Source: a virus. From it: a stretch of DNA of 47,380 bases. Below, piece by piece: positions 14,175-22,279 of the stretch. The notes below the pieces were generated by a model. The model did no database searches, had not been told where the DNA came from, and saw nothing but the letters and a program-made list of their open reading frames with translations. The position numbers and the translations under genes are program-made. The stretch's first letter is position 1, and each line of letters begins with the position of its first letter. The stretch spans positions 1 to 47,380 of the IMG/VR virus record IMGVR_UViG_3300035670_000355; one strand, given 5' to 3'.

Positions 14175-14809
14175 CCGACCAAGACAAGCGAGAGTTCAAG
14201 GAGCTCATCACGTCTGTGCTGGCGTTTTACCGGCAAGACGCCAGCACGTTTGCCCTGCAAGTCTGGTGGGCGGCGTGTGAGTCCTTCGACATGGAGCAGG
14301 TGCGCAAGGCATTGAACGCTCATGCCGTTGACCCGGAGCGGGGCCAGTTTTGCCCGAAGCCGGCTGACGTGGTCAAAGCCCTCCAAGGCACCAAGACTGA
14401 CCGCGCCCGCATGGCCTGGGGGAAGGCATTCGACGCCATGCAGCGTGTCGGCGCCTACAAGTCGGTAGCCTTTGACGACCCCGTCATTCACGCCGTCATC
14501 GAAGACCTGGGCGGCTGGACGAAGTTGTGCCGCTCCGACCTGAACGAGTTGAGCTACATCGAGCACCGCTTCTGTGAGGCGTACCGCGCGTACTCGGGCA
14601 GGCCCGACTTGGCGTACCCGGCCAAGCTCATCGGTGAGTTTGAGGCTGTCAACCGCCATGAGGGGCGGAAGGTTGCCCCCCCGGTCCTGGTTGGAGATCC
14701 GCAAAAAGCCGCCGATGTGCTGCGGCTTGGTGGAGACGGAGCAAAGACGAAGTTCACGCTCGCGTCGGCCGTGATCCCCGCGCTTCAACTCGAGGGGAAG
14801 CAAGCATGA
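14171..14809 (+). CDS. Replication-associated protein (P-like position)
   Basis: A 212-aa protein whose start overlaps the replication gene stop (ATGA). The N-terminal half (FKELITSVLAFYRQDASTFALQVWWAACESFDMEQVRKAL...FCPKPADVVKAL) resembles helicase-loader-associated phage proteins. The C-terminal half is a helical core (LSYIEHRFCEAYRAY). Position directly after the initiator matches lambda P/loader genes, but the family assignment is not firm. Confidence 0.6.
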   Translation: MTDQDKREFKELITSVLAFYRQDASTFALQVWWAACESFDMEQVRKALNAHAVDPERGQFCPKPADVVKALQGTKTDRARMAWGKAFDAMQRVGAYKSVAFDDPVIHAVIEDLGGWTKLCRSDLNELSYIEHRFCEAYRAYSGRPDLAYPAKLIGEFEAVNRHEGRKVAPPVLVGDPQKAADVLRLGGDGAKTKFTLASAVIPALQLEGKQA

Positions 14810-15207
14810 AACGCATGCCTAAGTGGAACGACTCCGACAAGAAGTTCCTGAGCCAGCACCTGGGCCAGATTCCTTTGGCGGTCATCACTGCCAAGTTGGG
14901 GCGCACGCCCAACGCCTGCCAGGTCAAGGCCTGGGACATGGGCCTGACTGGGGTTGACCGCGAGGCCAACCAGCGCCTGGACAAGGCCATTCGGGAGTTG
15001 TTCGCATCAGGTGGCGCCCCAGCTGTGCTGGCCGTGGTGCCGGACATCAGCGAGAGAACAGTTCGCCGCCGCGCCAACGCGCTGGGGGTCAAGCACACCG
15101 AAGCGGCGTTTCCTCCGAACTTCACCCACATCGTCAAGCCGCAAGGCTCCTGGGAGCGCACGCCAGTGAAGGCGCCCACCAGTGTTTTCGACCTGGCATC
15201 TGTCTGA
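14806..15207 (+). CDS. SANT/GcrA-like DNA-binding protein
   Basis: A 133-aa protein. Residues 1-50 (WNDSDKKFLSQHLGQIPLAVITAKLGRTPNACQVKAWDMGL) match Myb/SANT-like helix-turn-helix proteins common in phages. A second helix-turn-helix-like stretch is ISERTVRRRANALGV. Likely a sequence-specific early regulator or replication helper. Four-base overlap with the upstream gene. Confidence 0.6.
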   Translation: MKRMPKWNDSDKKFLSQHLGQIPLAVITAKLGRTPNACQVKAWDMGLTGVDREANQRLDKAIRELFASGGAPAVLAVVPDISERTVRRRANALGVKHTEAAFPPNFTHIVKPQGSWERTPVKAPTSVFDLASV

Positions 15208-15219
15208 TTGGAGGGCCTC

Positions 15220-15684
15220 ATGGCTTCAGTGAACAAAGTCATCTGCCTGGGGCGCGTTGGCCGCGACCCGGAAGTCAAGTACACGCCCAACGGCATGTCG
15301 ATCGCCAACCTGTCGATTGCCACGTCGCGCAGCTGGAAGGACAAGCAAAGCGGCGACAAGGTCGAGGAAACCGAGTGGCACCGGATCGTGTTCTACGACC
15401 GCCTGGCCGACGTGGTGGGCGAGTACGTCAAGAAGGGCAAGGAGATCTACGTCGAAGGCCGCCTGAAGACCCGCAAGTGGCAAGACAAGGACGGCAAGGA
15501 CACCTACACCACCGAAATCGTGGCCGAGCAGATGCAGCTGCTGGGTGGTCGCGATGCCAAACCAGAAGGCCGCGAAGGTGAGGCCGCGAGCCCCGCTCCT
15601 GCCCCGCGTCGCCAGCAGGCCCCCGCACCAGCGCCCAGGACGTCGACCGGCTTCGACGACATGGACGACGACATCCCCTTCTAA
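15220..15684 (+). CDS. ssb: Single-stranded DNA-binding protein
   Basis: A 154-aa SSB. The OB-fold begins [21 protein letters not shown] and includes [14 protein letters not shown] and [20 protein letters not shown] Pro/Ala/Gln-rich linker follows, and the acidic tip MDDDIPF is the standard docking tail for host replication proteins. GGAGGG lies 4 bp before the ATG at 15220. It coats single-stranded phage DNA during replication and recombination with Bet. Confidence 0.95.
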   Translation: MASVNKVICLGRVGRDPEVKYTPNGMSIANLSIATSRSWKDKQSGDKVEETEWHRIVFYDRLADVVGEYVKKGKEIYVEGRLKTRKWQDKDGKDTYTTEIVAEQMQLLGGRDAKPEGREGEAASPAPAPRRQQAPAPAPRTSTGFDDMDDDIPF

Positions 15685-15697
15685 CCGGCGCATCGAC

Positions 15698-15895
15698 ATG
15701 ACCACCCTGGGCCCATCCGACTACCTCTGCCATGGCTTGGCCTGCCCAAAGCACGCCGAGTGCCTTCGGTACATCAAAGCCGAGAACGCAGCAGATCACA
15801 TCTGGTGGATGGCCACCTGTGCCAAGCCTGGCCAAGTTGACCGCCCCCAATTCATCCCTGTGGAGAACGCCCATGGCGACCGTGAAACTGCTTGA
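15698..15895 (+). CDS. 65-aa Cys-containing phage protein
   Basis: MTTLGPSDYLCHGLACPKHAECLRY contains three cysteines in a CX4CX5C spacing with a fourth further on (ATCAKP), a possible zinc site. It lies directly after ssb in the early operon and overlaps the next start. Function unknown. Confidence 0.6.
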   Translation: MTTLGPSDYLCHGLACPKHAECLRYIKAENAADHIWWMATCAKPGQVDRPQFIPVENAHGDRETA

Positions 15896-16133
15896 TGGAA
15901 CCCTGGTCGACAGCTCAAGCCCTGAGTGGCAGGCCGAGTGCCTGGAGATCAACGGTTCGGCCGTGGCCATCCGCCGCATGTCGCATGAGATGCAGGTCCA
16001 CGCCTACGAGACGCTCGCGCGCGACCGTGGCCAGGATTACGCCGACCGGGTGCGCCGGGCCAACTCCCTGACCCGCGACCTGCTGCAGGCCAACGGGCTG
16101 CCTTACTCCGCCATTCGTGGGGGCGACAAGTGA
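15873..16133 (+). CDS. 86-aa hypothetical phage protein
   Basis: Starts MATVKLLDGTLVDSSSPEWQAECLEINGS with a helical C-terminus (MQVHAYETLARDRGQDYADRVRR). This type recurs in replication regions of betaproteobacterial phages, function unknown. It overlaps both neighbours by a few bases, as expected for a tightly packed operon. Confidence 0.6.
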   Translation: MATVKLLDGTLVDSSSPEWQAECLEINGSAVAIRRMSHEMQVHAYETLARDRGQDYADRVRRANSLTRDLLQANGLPYSAIRGGDK

Positions 16134-16465
16134 GCGACGAGAACATCAACCCTCATCGCGCCGTCAACGCCATCATCGAGATGGCGCCCAAGTACGCCGC
16201 AGCCCGGGCAAACCGGATCTACCTCGAAGAGTACCGAAAGACCCTCAAGGCCACGCTGATGAAGACGTGTCCCAGCCTGCCGATCGCCGCGCAGGAGCGC
16301 GAGGCCTACGCCGATGCTCGGTACGTCACCCACCTTGAGGGGATGCGAGCCGCGATCGAAGAGGAAGAGAACCTCCGGTGGATGCTGGTGGCAGCCCAGG
16401 CCCGGGTTGAGGTGTGGCGCTCCAAAGAGGCAACCGCCCGCGCCGAGGGGAGGGCGACGCAGTGA
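16130..16465 (+). CDS. 111-aa helical phage protein
   Basis: GTG start overlapping the previous stop (GTGA). Nearly all helix: IIEMAPKYAAARANRIYLEEYRKTL in two parts, then IEEEENLRWMLVAAQARVEVW. The pattern is like small phage proteins encoded near recombination or nuclease genes. No catalytic motif is visible. Confidence 0.6.
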   Translation: MSDENINPHRAVNAIIEMAPKYAAARANRIYLEEYRKTLKATLMKTCPSLPIAAQEREAYADARYVTHLEGMRAAIEEEENLRWMLVAAQARVEVWRSKEATARAEGRATQ

Positions 16466-16665
16466 AGTGCGTGAAATGCGGGAGGCCTCTCGGCCCCAAG
16501 CCCGCCGCAACCGTCCAGACCGCCCAAGGCCTGAGCGCCTGGGGCCCGGTGTGCGCCCGCCGCGCCGGCCTGATTGCGGCCAAGCCGCGCCAGCGATCGC
16601 TGAAGGTCATCCACCAGGCGCAGGAGGTTGACCCTCGCCAGATCCCCCTGGAGCTCGCAGCATGA
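16462..16665 (+). CDS. 67-aa zinc-ribbon protein
   Basis: GTG start (GTGA overlap). N-terminal CVKCGRPLG and a later Cys in GPVCARRAG indicate a small zinc site. It stands immediately before ninG, with a 4-bp overlap. Function unknown. Confidence 0.6.
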   Translation: MKCVKCGRPLGPKPAATVQTAQGLSAWGPVCARRAGLIAAKPRQRSLKVIHQAQEVDPRQIPLELAA

Positions 16666-17354
16666 AGCGATCCCCAATGAAGCGTTACGCCCCGCTCAGG
16701 GCGAAGGCCTCGCCATCGACCAGCGTCAAGCCGGTCAAGCCCAAGGTCTGCGACAAGCGCAAGGGCGGGTGTGGTTTCAAGTTCACGCCGGCCAGGCCCA
16801 TGCAGATCATGTGCGGCCCCAAGTGTGCCCAGGGCCACGCTGAATGGCTGAGCGCCAAGAAGCAGGCCGCCGCGGTCAAGCAGGACCGCAAGGAGACCAA
16901 GGCCAAGCTCGAGCAGATGAAGACCAAGCCTCAACTCGAGAAGGAAGTCGAGAAGGCCATGAACCACTTCGTGCGCCTGCGCGACTGGGACAAGGGCTGT
17001 GTGTCCTGCGGCAAGCAATTCAACCCCGACCAGATCGGCGGCAGTTGCGACGCGGGGCACTACCGCAGCAAGGGCAGCGCCATCCATCTCCGGTTTGATC
17101 AGCGCAACGTGCACGGCCAGTGCAAGCACTGCAACGACTACTTGGGCGGCAACCCGACCGGCTACAGGGTGGGGCTCATCGCCCGCATCGGGCTGGAGGA
17201 AGTCGAAGCCCTCGAGGCCGACCAGGAGCCGCGCAAGTACCTAAAGGACCATCTGCGCACCCTGCGTGACGTATACCGGGCGGCCGTCCGCCAGATGCTC
17301 AAGGGGCAAAAGCCAGTCTCCCTAGCATTGCTTGAACGCAATGGAGGCCAGTGA
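16662..17354 (+). CDS. ninG: NinG/Rap recombination nuclease
   Basis: A 230-aa NinG family protein. N-terminal basic segment MKRSPMKRYAPLRAKAS, a first zinc knuckle (CDKRKGGCGFKF ... CGPKCAQGH), a long coiled middle, and the C-terminal CVSCGKQFNP...CDAGHYRSKGS...NVHGQCKHCNDYLGGN, an HNH-like zinc fold. In lambda, NinG/Rap aids recombination and resolves branched DNA. The last codons contain one copy of the TCCCTAGCAT motif. Confidence 0.9.
   Translation: MKRSPMKRYAPLRAKASPSTSVKPVKPKVCDKRKGGCGFKFTPARPMQIMCGPKCAQGHAEWLSAKKQAAAVKQDRKETKAKLEQMKTKPQLEKEVEKAMNHFVRLRDWDKGCVSCGKQFNPDQIGGSCDAGHYRSKGSAIHLRFDQRNVHGQCKHCNDYLGGNPTGYRVGLIARIGLEEVEALEADQEPRKYLKDHLRTLRDVYRAAVRQMLKGQKPVSLALLERNGGQ
17319..17328 (+). 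promoter_or_regulatory. TYCNTAGCAT motif, copy 1
   Basis: TCCCTAGCAT, inside the 3' end of ninG, 22 bp before the GTG at 17351, which also has a GGAGG site. If TAGCAT is a -10-like box, transcription would begin about 15 nt upstream of that start. Confidence 0.4.
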
Positions 17355-17866
17355 TCGTGGCACGCCTAGCACGCAAATGGACGACGCCTTGCATTGGACA
17401 GCTCGCGCTGTTCGATGACTTCGGCGCGCCCGTTGTGCACTACCCGCAAGGGCTCACGCTGGTGCCAGATCACGCCAGCGTGCTGCCCGACTCCGAGGTG
17501 GCGGCCTGGGCCTTCAATGACCCAGAAGACCAGGACGAAGACATCCTGGTGACGTCTCCGATCATCAAGCGCATCGTCAAGGCGGCAGAAGCCGCCCCAC
17601 TGCAGATCAAGGGCCCCGCGTCCATTTTCGACATGGCCCACTTGCCCAAGCCCGTCACCGTCCGAATGGAGCGCCCCCAGGAGGGTGCATCCTTCCGCAG
17701 GATCGCCAGGGATGGCGGCGTGACCCGGTGCGTGAGGATCCAGGAGCAAGACACAGCCGAGTGGCAAGAGCGCGAAGCCGCGCGCCGGGCCCGCCAGCGC
17801 CCACCGAAGCCCACAGCCAAGGCCAAGACCAAGAGCCGCAAGCTGGTCGACCTCGTGGGGGTGTGA
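17351..17866 (+). CDS. 171-aa hypothetical protein
   Basis: Opens MIVARLARKWTTPCIGQLALFDD and ends in a very basic, disordered tail (RRARQRPPKPTAKAKTKSRK). It lies after NinG, where lambdoid phages carry the late regulator Q, so an antitermination or regulatory role is possible by position only; no Q-like domain is visible. Its stop overlaps the next ATG (TGATG). Confidence 0.55.
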   Translation: MIVARLARKWTTPCIGQLALFDDFGAPVVHYPQGLTLVPDHASVLPDSEVAAWAFNDPEDQDEDILVTSPIIKRIVKAAEAAPLQIKGPASIFDMAHLPKPVTVRMERPQEGASFRRIARDGGVTRCVRIQEQDTAEWQEREAARRARQRPPKPTAKAKTKSRKLVDLVGV

Positions 17867-18363
17867 TGACAGACCAATCAGAGGCCGTTCGCGCCATAGA
17901 GGCCGAAGAGATCCCCAGGTTGCTTGCCCGACTCAGGCACGATGAGTCTGCGGCGACGCTCCAACTAAAGATCCTGCTTGCCATGGGTTCGCTGCCCAAG
18001 GTTCTCGGGGTTCGCCCATTCAGGCGGCACGCTTTTGAGTACAGCTTCGGTGGGGGCCGCGCCGACCTGGTCTTGTTTCACCGCGACTTCGGCGTCACGA
18101 TCGTTGAGGCGAAGGCAGGTGGCGGAGCCAGGGAGATGGCGGCGGGGATCGGGCAGTTGTTCCTGTACCAAGCGGAAGCCATGCGCAAATTCAAAGGTGT
18201 TCACGCCCCCAAGTACATCAACAAGATCCTGTGCGCCCCTGTGCGAGCCGAGGATTCAATGTCCGTCTGGACGGCCTGCAATCTGGCCGGGGTCAAGTTC
18301 GTCCACCTGCAGGAGTTCAAGCCGTTCAAGGAGTCTCTGGTCTCCATGGGATTGGTGGTGTGA
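17866..18363 (+). CDS. PD-(D/E)xK nuclease-like protein
   Basis: A 165-aa protein. FGGGRADLVLFHRDFGVTIVEAKAG gives the Asp and the ExK pair of a PD-(D/E)xK nuclease core, followed by GIGQLFLYQAEAM. Such small nucleases in phages may resolve junctions or cut host DNA; the substrate cannot be told. It is the last gene before terminase. Confidence 0.6.
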   Translation: MTDQSEAVRAIEAEEIPRLLARLRHDESAATLQLKILLAMGSLPKVLGVRPFRRHAFEYSFGGGRADLVLFHRDFGVTIVEAKAGGGAREMAAGIGQLFLYQAEAMRKFKGVHAPKYINKILCAPVRAEDSMSVWTACNLAGVKFVHLQEFKPFKESLVSMGLVV

Positions 18364-18364
18364 C

Positions 18365-18982
18365 ATGGGGCGCAAGTCAGCACTTTCCCAGGAACAGGTG
18401 GTTTCGATTGAGCGCCGGCACTTCGTTGGGGGGGAGTCGCTCAACTCCCTCGCGAAGGAGTTCGGCGTCAACGAATCAACGCTTCGGCGAAAAATAAAGC
18501 CGAATAAAGCCGAAGCCCAAGGCGCAGCTAAGTCATTGATTCAATTGGCGACAGAGAAGGCTGCGGTGGATAAAGCCGCGAAGTCAATCGCCGATGAAAT
18601 CGCCGAATTGCCGATTGCTCGGCAGCAGATCGTGACGGACCTGTCGCGCATGTTGTCGAACATTTCGGGGCACCTTGCCGGGGCCGCTGAGTACAGTGCA
18701 GCAACAGCCCACCGGCTCGCCGGAATCGCCAACGCGAAGGTGATGGAGATCGATGACGCTTCGCCTCTGACAGCGCAGAGCCTTGATGCACTCAAGGGCG
18801 TTGCGGCCCTAACTGAACTCGCGAACAAGGCCGCGCACGTGCCGCTGAACCTCATCGCAGCGAACAAGGACACCGTCCAGCGCCTGAACGAGCAAGCCCC
18901 CGAGGCGCCGACCATCGACCCGAAGAAGCTGTCCGACGGCGCCCTGGAAGAACTGCTGAACGCCCGTGCTCCTGCTCAATGA
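18365..18982 (+). CDS. terS: Terminase small subunit
   Basis: A 205-aa protein. The N-terminal helix-turn-helix (EQVVSIERRHFVGGESLNSLAKEFGVNESTLRRKI) is the DNA-recognition domain; a helical oligomerisation region and a C-terminal segment meeting the large subunit follow. It overlaps the large-subunit start by 17 bp. It recognises the packaging site and feeds DNA to the motor. Confidence 0.8.
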   Translation: MGRKSALSQEQVVSIERRHFVGGESLNSLAKEFGVNESTLRRKIKPNKAEAQGAAKSLIQLATEKAAVDKAAKSIADEIAELPIARQQIVTDLSRMLSNISGHLAGAAEYSAATAHRLAGIANAKVMEIDDASPLTAQSLDALKGVAALTELANKAAHVPLNLIAANKDTVQRLNEQAPEAPTIDPKKLSDGALEELLNARAPAQ

Positions 18983-20384
18983 TGCCGACTTCCTGGAGGC
19001 TGAGCGGGAGTTCTGCCGCCGCCGCCTGGTCAACTTCATCAAGCGCGGGTGGCATGTGGTGGAGCCTGGCCAGCCGTATGTGCACGGCCGGCACATGGAC
19101 GCCCTGTGCGAACACCTCGAGGCGGTCAGCCGCGGGCAGATCAAGCGCCTGTTGATCAACATCCCGCCCGGCACGATGAAGAGCCTGAGCACGAACGTGT
19201 TCTGGCCATCGTGGGAGTGGGGGCCGATGGGGATGCCGTCCATTCGGTTCATCGGTGCCAGCCATGAAGAGAGCCTGGCCATCCGTGACGCCTTGAAGAT
19301 GCGCCGGCTGGTTTCGTCCGAGTGGTATCAGACCCTGTGGCCTGACTTGGCCCTGGTGGGCGACCAGTCCGAAAAGCGCAACTTCGAGAACTCCAAGACC
19401 GGATGGCGCCAGGCCTGCCCGGTGAAGTCGATGACGGGTAAGCGGGGCGACCGGGTGTGCTGGGACGACCCGCACAGCGTGGAAGACGCCCACTCACCGG
19501 CAAAGCTGGAGGTGGCCACCCGGATCTTTCGCGAGACGCTGCCAACCCGACTGAACAGCCCGAAGGAGTCGGCCATCATCATCGTGATGCAGCGTCTGGG
19601 CACGAAGGACGTGTCAGGCGAGATCCTGGAAGGCGATTATGGGTATGACCACCTGTGTCTGCCCATGGAGTACGAGGGCTCGCAGAAGATCACCAGCATC
19701 GGTTTCAAGGACTGGCGCACCGAAGAAGGGGAGTTGCTTTTCCCTGAGCGGTTCCCGCGGGAGGTGGTCGAGCGCGACAAGAAGGTCATGGGCGCCTATG
19801 CCGTGGCCGGCCAGTTCCAGCAGCGCCCATCACCAAAGTCGGGCGGCCACTTCGAGGTGGACCAGCTGACCATCGTCGACGCCATCCCCGGCCCGGTGGT
19901 GCGCTGGGTCCGTGGGTGGGACTTGGGGGCCACCACAACAGGCGACTACACGGTTGGGGCCAAGTTGGGCTTGCTGGCCGATGGCCGGTTCATCGTCGCC
20001 CACGTCGAGCGGGAGAAGCTCAAGACCCACGACCGCGACAAGCGGATGAAGGACACCGCGGACAACGACGGGCGCGGAAAGGTCAAGCAGTCCATACCCC
20101 AAGATCCAGGGCAGGCCGGCAAGTCCCAGGTCTTGGCGTTTGCGACCCTGCTGGCCGGGCACAGCCTGCACTTCAGCCTGGAATCAGGCGACAAGGTTGT
20201 CCGGTCTGAGCCCTTCGCCTCCCAGGTCAATGCCGGGAATGTGGTCTTGCTCAAAGGCCCATGGAACAAGGCTTTTACCGAGGAACTGCAACTTTTCCCG
20301 GGCGGCTCCTACGACGACCAAGTGGACGGCGCCTCCCGCGCGTTCAACGAGCTCATGCAGCCCGCAGCCGGGATCTTCGCTTGA
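18966..20384 (+). CDS. terL: Terminase large subunit
   Basis: A 472-aa packaging ATPase/nuclease. NIPPGTMKSLS is the Walker A loop, VCWDDPHS the Walker B, IIVMQRLG the coupling/arginine region, and GWDLGATTTGDYT begins the RNase H-like nuclease with SYDDQVDGASRA as the late Asp motif. The GTG start overlaps terS. It drives DNA into the prohead and cuts genome ends or concatemers. Confidence 0.92.
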   Translation: MLLLNDADFLEAEREFCRRRLVNFIKRGWHVVEPGQPYVHGRHMDALCEHLEAVSRGQIKRLLINIPPGTMKSLSTNVFWPSWEWGPMGMPSIRFIGASHEESLAIRDALKMRRLVSSEWYQTLWPDLALVGDQSEKRNFENSKTGWRQACPVKSMTGKRGDRVCWDDPHSVEDAHSPAKLEVATRIFRETLPTRLNSPKESAIIIVMQRLGTKDVSGEILEGDYGYDHLCLPMEYEGSQKITSIGFKDWRTEEGELLFPERFPREVVERDKKVMGAYAVAGQFQQRPSPKSGGHFEVDQLTIVDAIPGPVVRWVRGWDLGATTTGDYTVGAKLGLLADGRFIVAHVEREKLKTHDRDKRMKDTADNDGRGKVKQSIPQDPGQAGKSQVLAFATLLAGHSLHFSLESGDKVVRSEPFASQVNAGNVVLLKGPWNKAFTEELQLFPGGSYDDQVDGASRAFNELMQPAAGIFA

Positions 20385-20390
20385 TCGGCC

Positions 20391-20400
20391 TCCCTAGCAT
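20391..20400 (+). promoter_or_regulatory. TYCNTAGCAT motif, copy 2
   Basis: TCCCTAGCAT in the terL-neck gap, 6 nt before the ATG at 20407. No Shine-Dalgarno lies between. As a -10-like element it would give a leaderless message. Confidence 0.5.
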
Positions 20401-20406
20401 GGCCGC

Positions 20407-20745
20407 ATGTCCTCGCTCGCCTCTTGGTCCTACACCGCCAAAGCCACGCATTGGCCGCTGATCGCGGTCGATGACTGGTCGCGCGTGGCCACTTTCGGCC
20501 CGCCTTCGGTGTTCGACTGCGACTACAAGGCCGAGGCCAAGCGGATGACCGATGCCAAGGGCGTCGAGTTCACGAGCTCACAGCTGATTTACACCGAGCG
20601 GGCTGACATCAAGCCGGGTGATCGGGTGCTGGTCGGCGAGCACGCTGGCGACCCGATTGCGGCCGGTGCGCGGGAGGTGAGGGCGGTCAAGCGTGACGCC
20701 GACACCTTCAACCGTGTGGCCGATGACTTTCAGGTAGCAACATGA
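20407..20745 (+). CDS. Putative neck/head-closure protein
   Basis: A 112-aa protein (MSSLASWSYTAKATHWPLIAVDDW ... KPGDRVLVGEHAGDP). By family feel and its position before the gp10-like and tail-terminator genes it is a connector (head-completion) protein. No Shine-Dalgarno sequence; the TAGCAT element ends 6 nt upstream. Confidence 0.6.
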   Translation: MSSLASWSYTAKATHWPLIAVDDWSRVATFGPPSVFDCDYKAEAKRMTDAKGVEFTSSQLIYTERADIKPGDRVLVGEHAGDPIAAGAREVRAVKRDADTFNRVADDFQVAT

Positions 20746-21116
20746 GCGCGCGGATCACCAACAAGCTGCCCGCCTACGTCAAGACGGTCGAGGGTCGAGC
20801 CGTCAAAGGCGTGGGCGATGCGTTGATCGCCGGAACAGCCGAGGCTGCCGGCATGACGCCTCAGCATCTCTCCCCGCTGATCAACTCCATGTTCAAGGTC
20901 GTGAACAAGGAGGAGGGTCGAATCGTCGGGCGCGTGGGCTACACCGCCAAGTACGCCCTTGCAGTGCACGAGGCGCCAGGGAAGCTGCGCGGACAGCCCC
21001 GGCCAGACGGCAAAGGGGTGTATTGGGGCCCGCGCGGTGAGCCTGAATTCCTCAAGAAGGGATTTGAAAGGGCTGAGCCTGTGATCAAACGCAAGCTGAA
21101 GGAGGCCCTGAAGTGA
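20742..21116 (+). CDS. Tail completion protein (HK97 gp10-like)
   Basis: A 124-aa protein. MSPLINSMFKVVNKEEG-type core with YTAKYALAVHEAPG (the conserved 'YA..vheG' strand of HK97 gp10-like neck/tail-completion proteins) and a C-terminal helix EPEFLKKGFERAEP. It joins head and tail together with the next gene. Four-base overlaps on both sides. Confidence 0.75.
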   Translation: MSARITNKLPAYVKTVEGRAVKGVGDALIAGTAEAAGMTPQHLSPLINSMFKVVNKEEGRIVGRVGYTAKYALAVHEAPGKLRGQPRPDGKGVYWGPRGEPEFLKKGFERAEPVIKRKLKEALK

Positions 21117-21463
21117 GCGCAGCACAAGCCATTCGCGACTTTATTGCCCCGGTCCTGGGTGCCGATTGGGTGATTCAGTACGGCGCGTTTGATGAGCGGG
21201 ATCGCTCGCAGGCCTGCGCCGTCATCAAGCCCATTGGCGGCGGGAAAGCGGAGTTGATCCGCACACCATTGTTCAGCTTGTACTTGATCGGCTTCGATGG
21301 CCAGAGCGCCACCGACGTCGAGGCCAAGGCAAACCAGATCATCGAGGCCATGCGCGCCAGTTCCGGCAACCTGGTCTCCATGCAGCCGGGAGAACCGGTT
21401 TTCATGCCCACCGCTGATCGGCGGGCGGTCTTCGAAATCGCCGTTTCGGCAATCACTGTTTAA
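21113..21463 (+). CDS. Tail terminator protein
   Basis: A 116-aa protein in the standard place between gp10-like and tube genes. It has an alpha/beta pattern (QAIRDFIAPVLGADWVIQYG, FSLYLIGFDGQSATDVEAKANQI), as in lambda gpU-type terminators that cap the tail tube. Assignment rests mainly on order and size. Confidence 0.6.
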   Translation: MSAAQAIRDFIAPVLGADWVIQYGAFDERDRSQACAVIKPIGGGKAELIRTPLFSLYLIGFDGQSATDVEAKANQIIEAMRASSGNLVSMQPGEPVFMPTADRRAVFEIAVSAITV

Positions 21464-21472
21464 GGAGGCACC

Positions 21473-21922
21473 ATGAGTGCATTCACTGGTCGCGACGTTG
21501 CCGTCGAATTCGCCATCGGCCTGGAGACGGACAACCCGGCCGGCCTGACCTTCAAGAACTTGGGGATGATGCGCACCAAGCAGTTCGACGTCGAGTGGGC
21601 CACCACTGACACGACCGCTGACGACAGCCCCGACTTCACCGAAACCAAGCTGGTCACGTTCAAGAACGTGTCCTTCACGGGTGATGGCGTGTCCTACGAG
21701 GACGCCGTCTACAACCAAGCCGAACTGGAGGCCCACGTCTTCAGCCCCGGCTCGGGCACCCTGAACCAGCCCAAGGCCTGGCTGAAGATCACCTTCCCTG
21801 ATGCCATCTTCCAGGGCCCGTTCATCATCTCCAAGTGGGGCAAGGGCGCCAGCTACAACGAGGCTGTCACCTGGTCCATGGAAGCGATGTCCAACGGCCA
21901 GATCACCCGCACCGCAGCCTGA
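21473..21922 (+). CDS. Major tail tube protein
   Basis: A 149-aa protein preceded by AAGGAGG. It is beta-rich (FTGRDVAVEFAIGLETDNPAGLTFKNLGMMRTKQFDVEWATTDTTADDS in pieces), of the size and position of siphophage tube proteins. It polymerises around the tape measure to make the flexible tail. Confidence 0.75.
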   Translation: MSAFTGRDVAVEFAIGLETDNPAGLTFKNLGMMRTKQFDVEWATTDTTADDSPDFTETKLVTFKNVSFTGDGVSYEDAVYNQAELEAHVFSPGSGTLNQPKAWLKITFPDAIFQGPFIISKWGKGASYNEAVTWSMEAMSNGQITRTAA

Positions 21923-21934
21923 TAGGAGCCCAGC

Positions 21935-22279
21935 ATGGCAGCCATCACCCCCACCAATGGCGCCCAGGTCGGCGCCTTCGCAGTGACCGAGACGACCCTG
22001 ACGTCTTCGGACACCCTGACCTTTGCCCCGGCACAGAAGCAACTGCTGATCCTGCGCAACGACACGGGCGGCTCGCTGACGGCCACCATCGATGGCGACG
22101 CCGGCACCACCGTGGCCGTGGATGGCCTTGGCTCCGTGTCGGTCGCCTCGGGCCTGGCCATCGCTGTGCCTGCCGGTCAGATCCGCGCCGTCGTGCTGTC
22201 CACCATCCGCCAATACCTGGCGGGCAACGTGGCCGTCACGGGTGGCACTGGCCTGAAGGCCCAACTGCACAACCTCTGA
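21935..22279 (+). CDS. Small beta-rich structural protein
   Basis: A 114-aa Thr/Ala/Gly/Val-rich protein without a membrane segment or signal (MAAITPTNGAQVGAFAVTE ... ILRNDTGGSLTATIDGDAG). It probably has an Ig-like or decoration fold. It is placed between the tube and the chaperone. Function uncertain. Confidence 0.55.
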   Translation: MAAITPTNGAQVGAFAVTETTLTSSDTLTFAPAQKQLLILRNDTGGSLTATIDGDAGTTVAVDGLGSVSVASGLAIAVPAGQIRAVVLSTIRQYLAGNVAVTGGTGLKAQLHNL

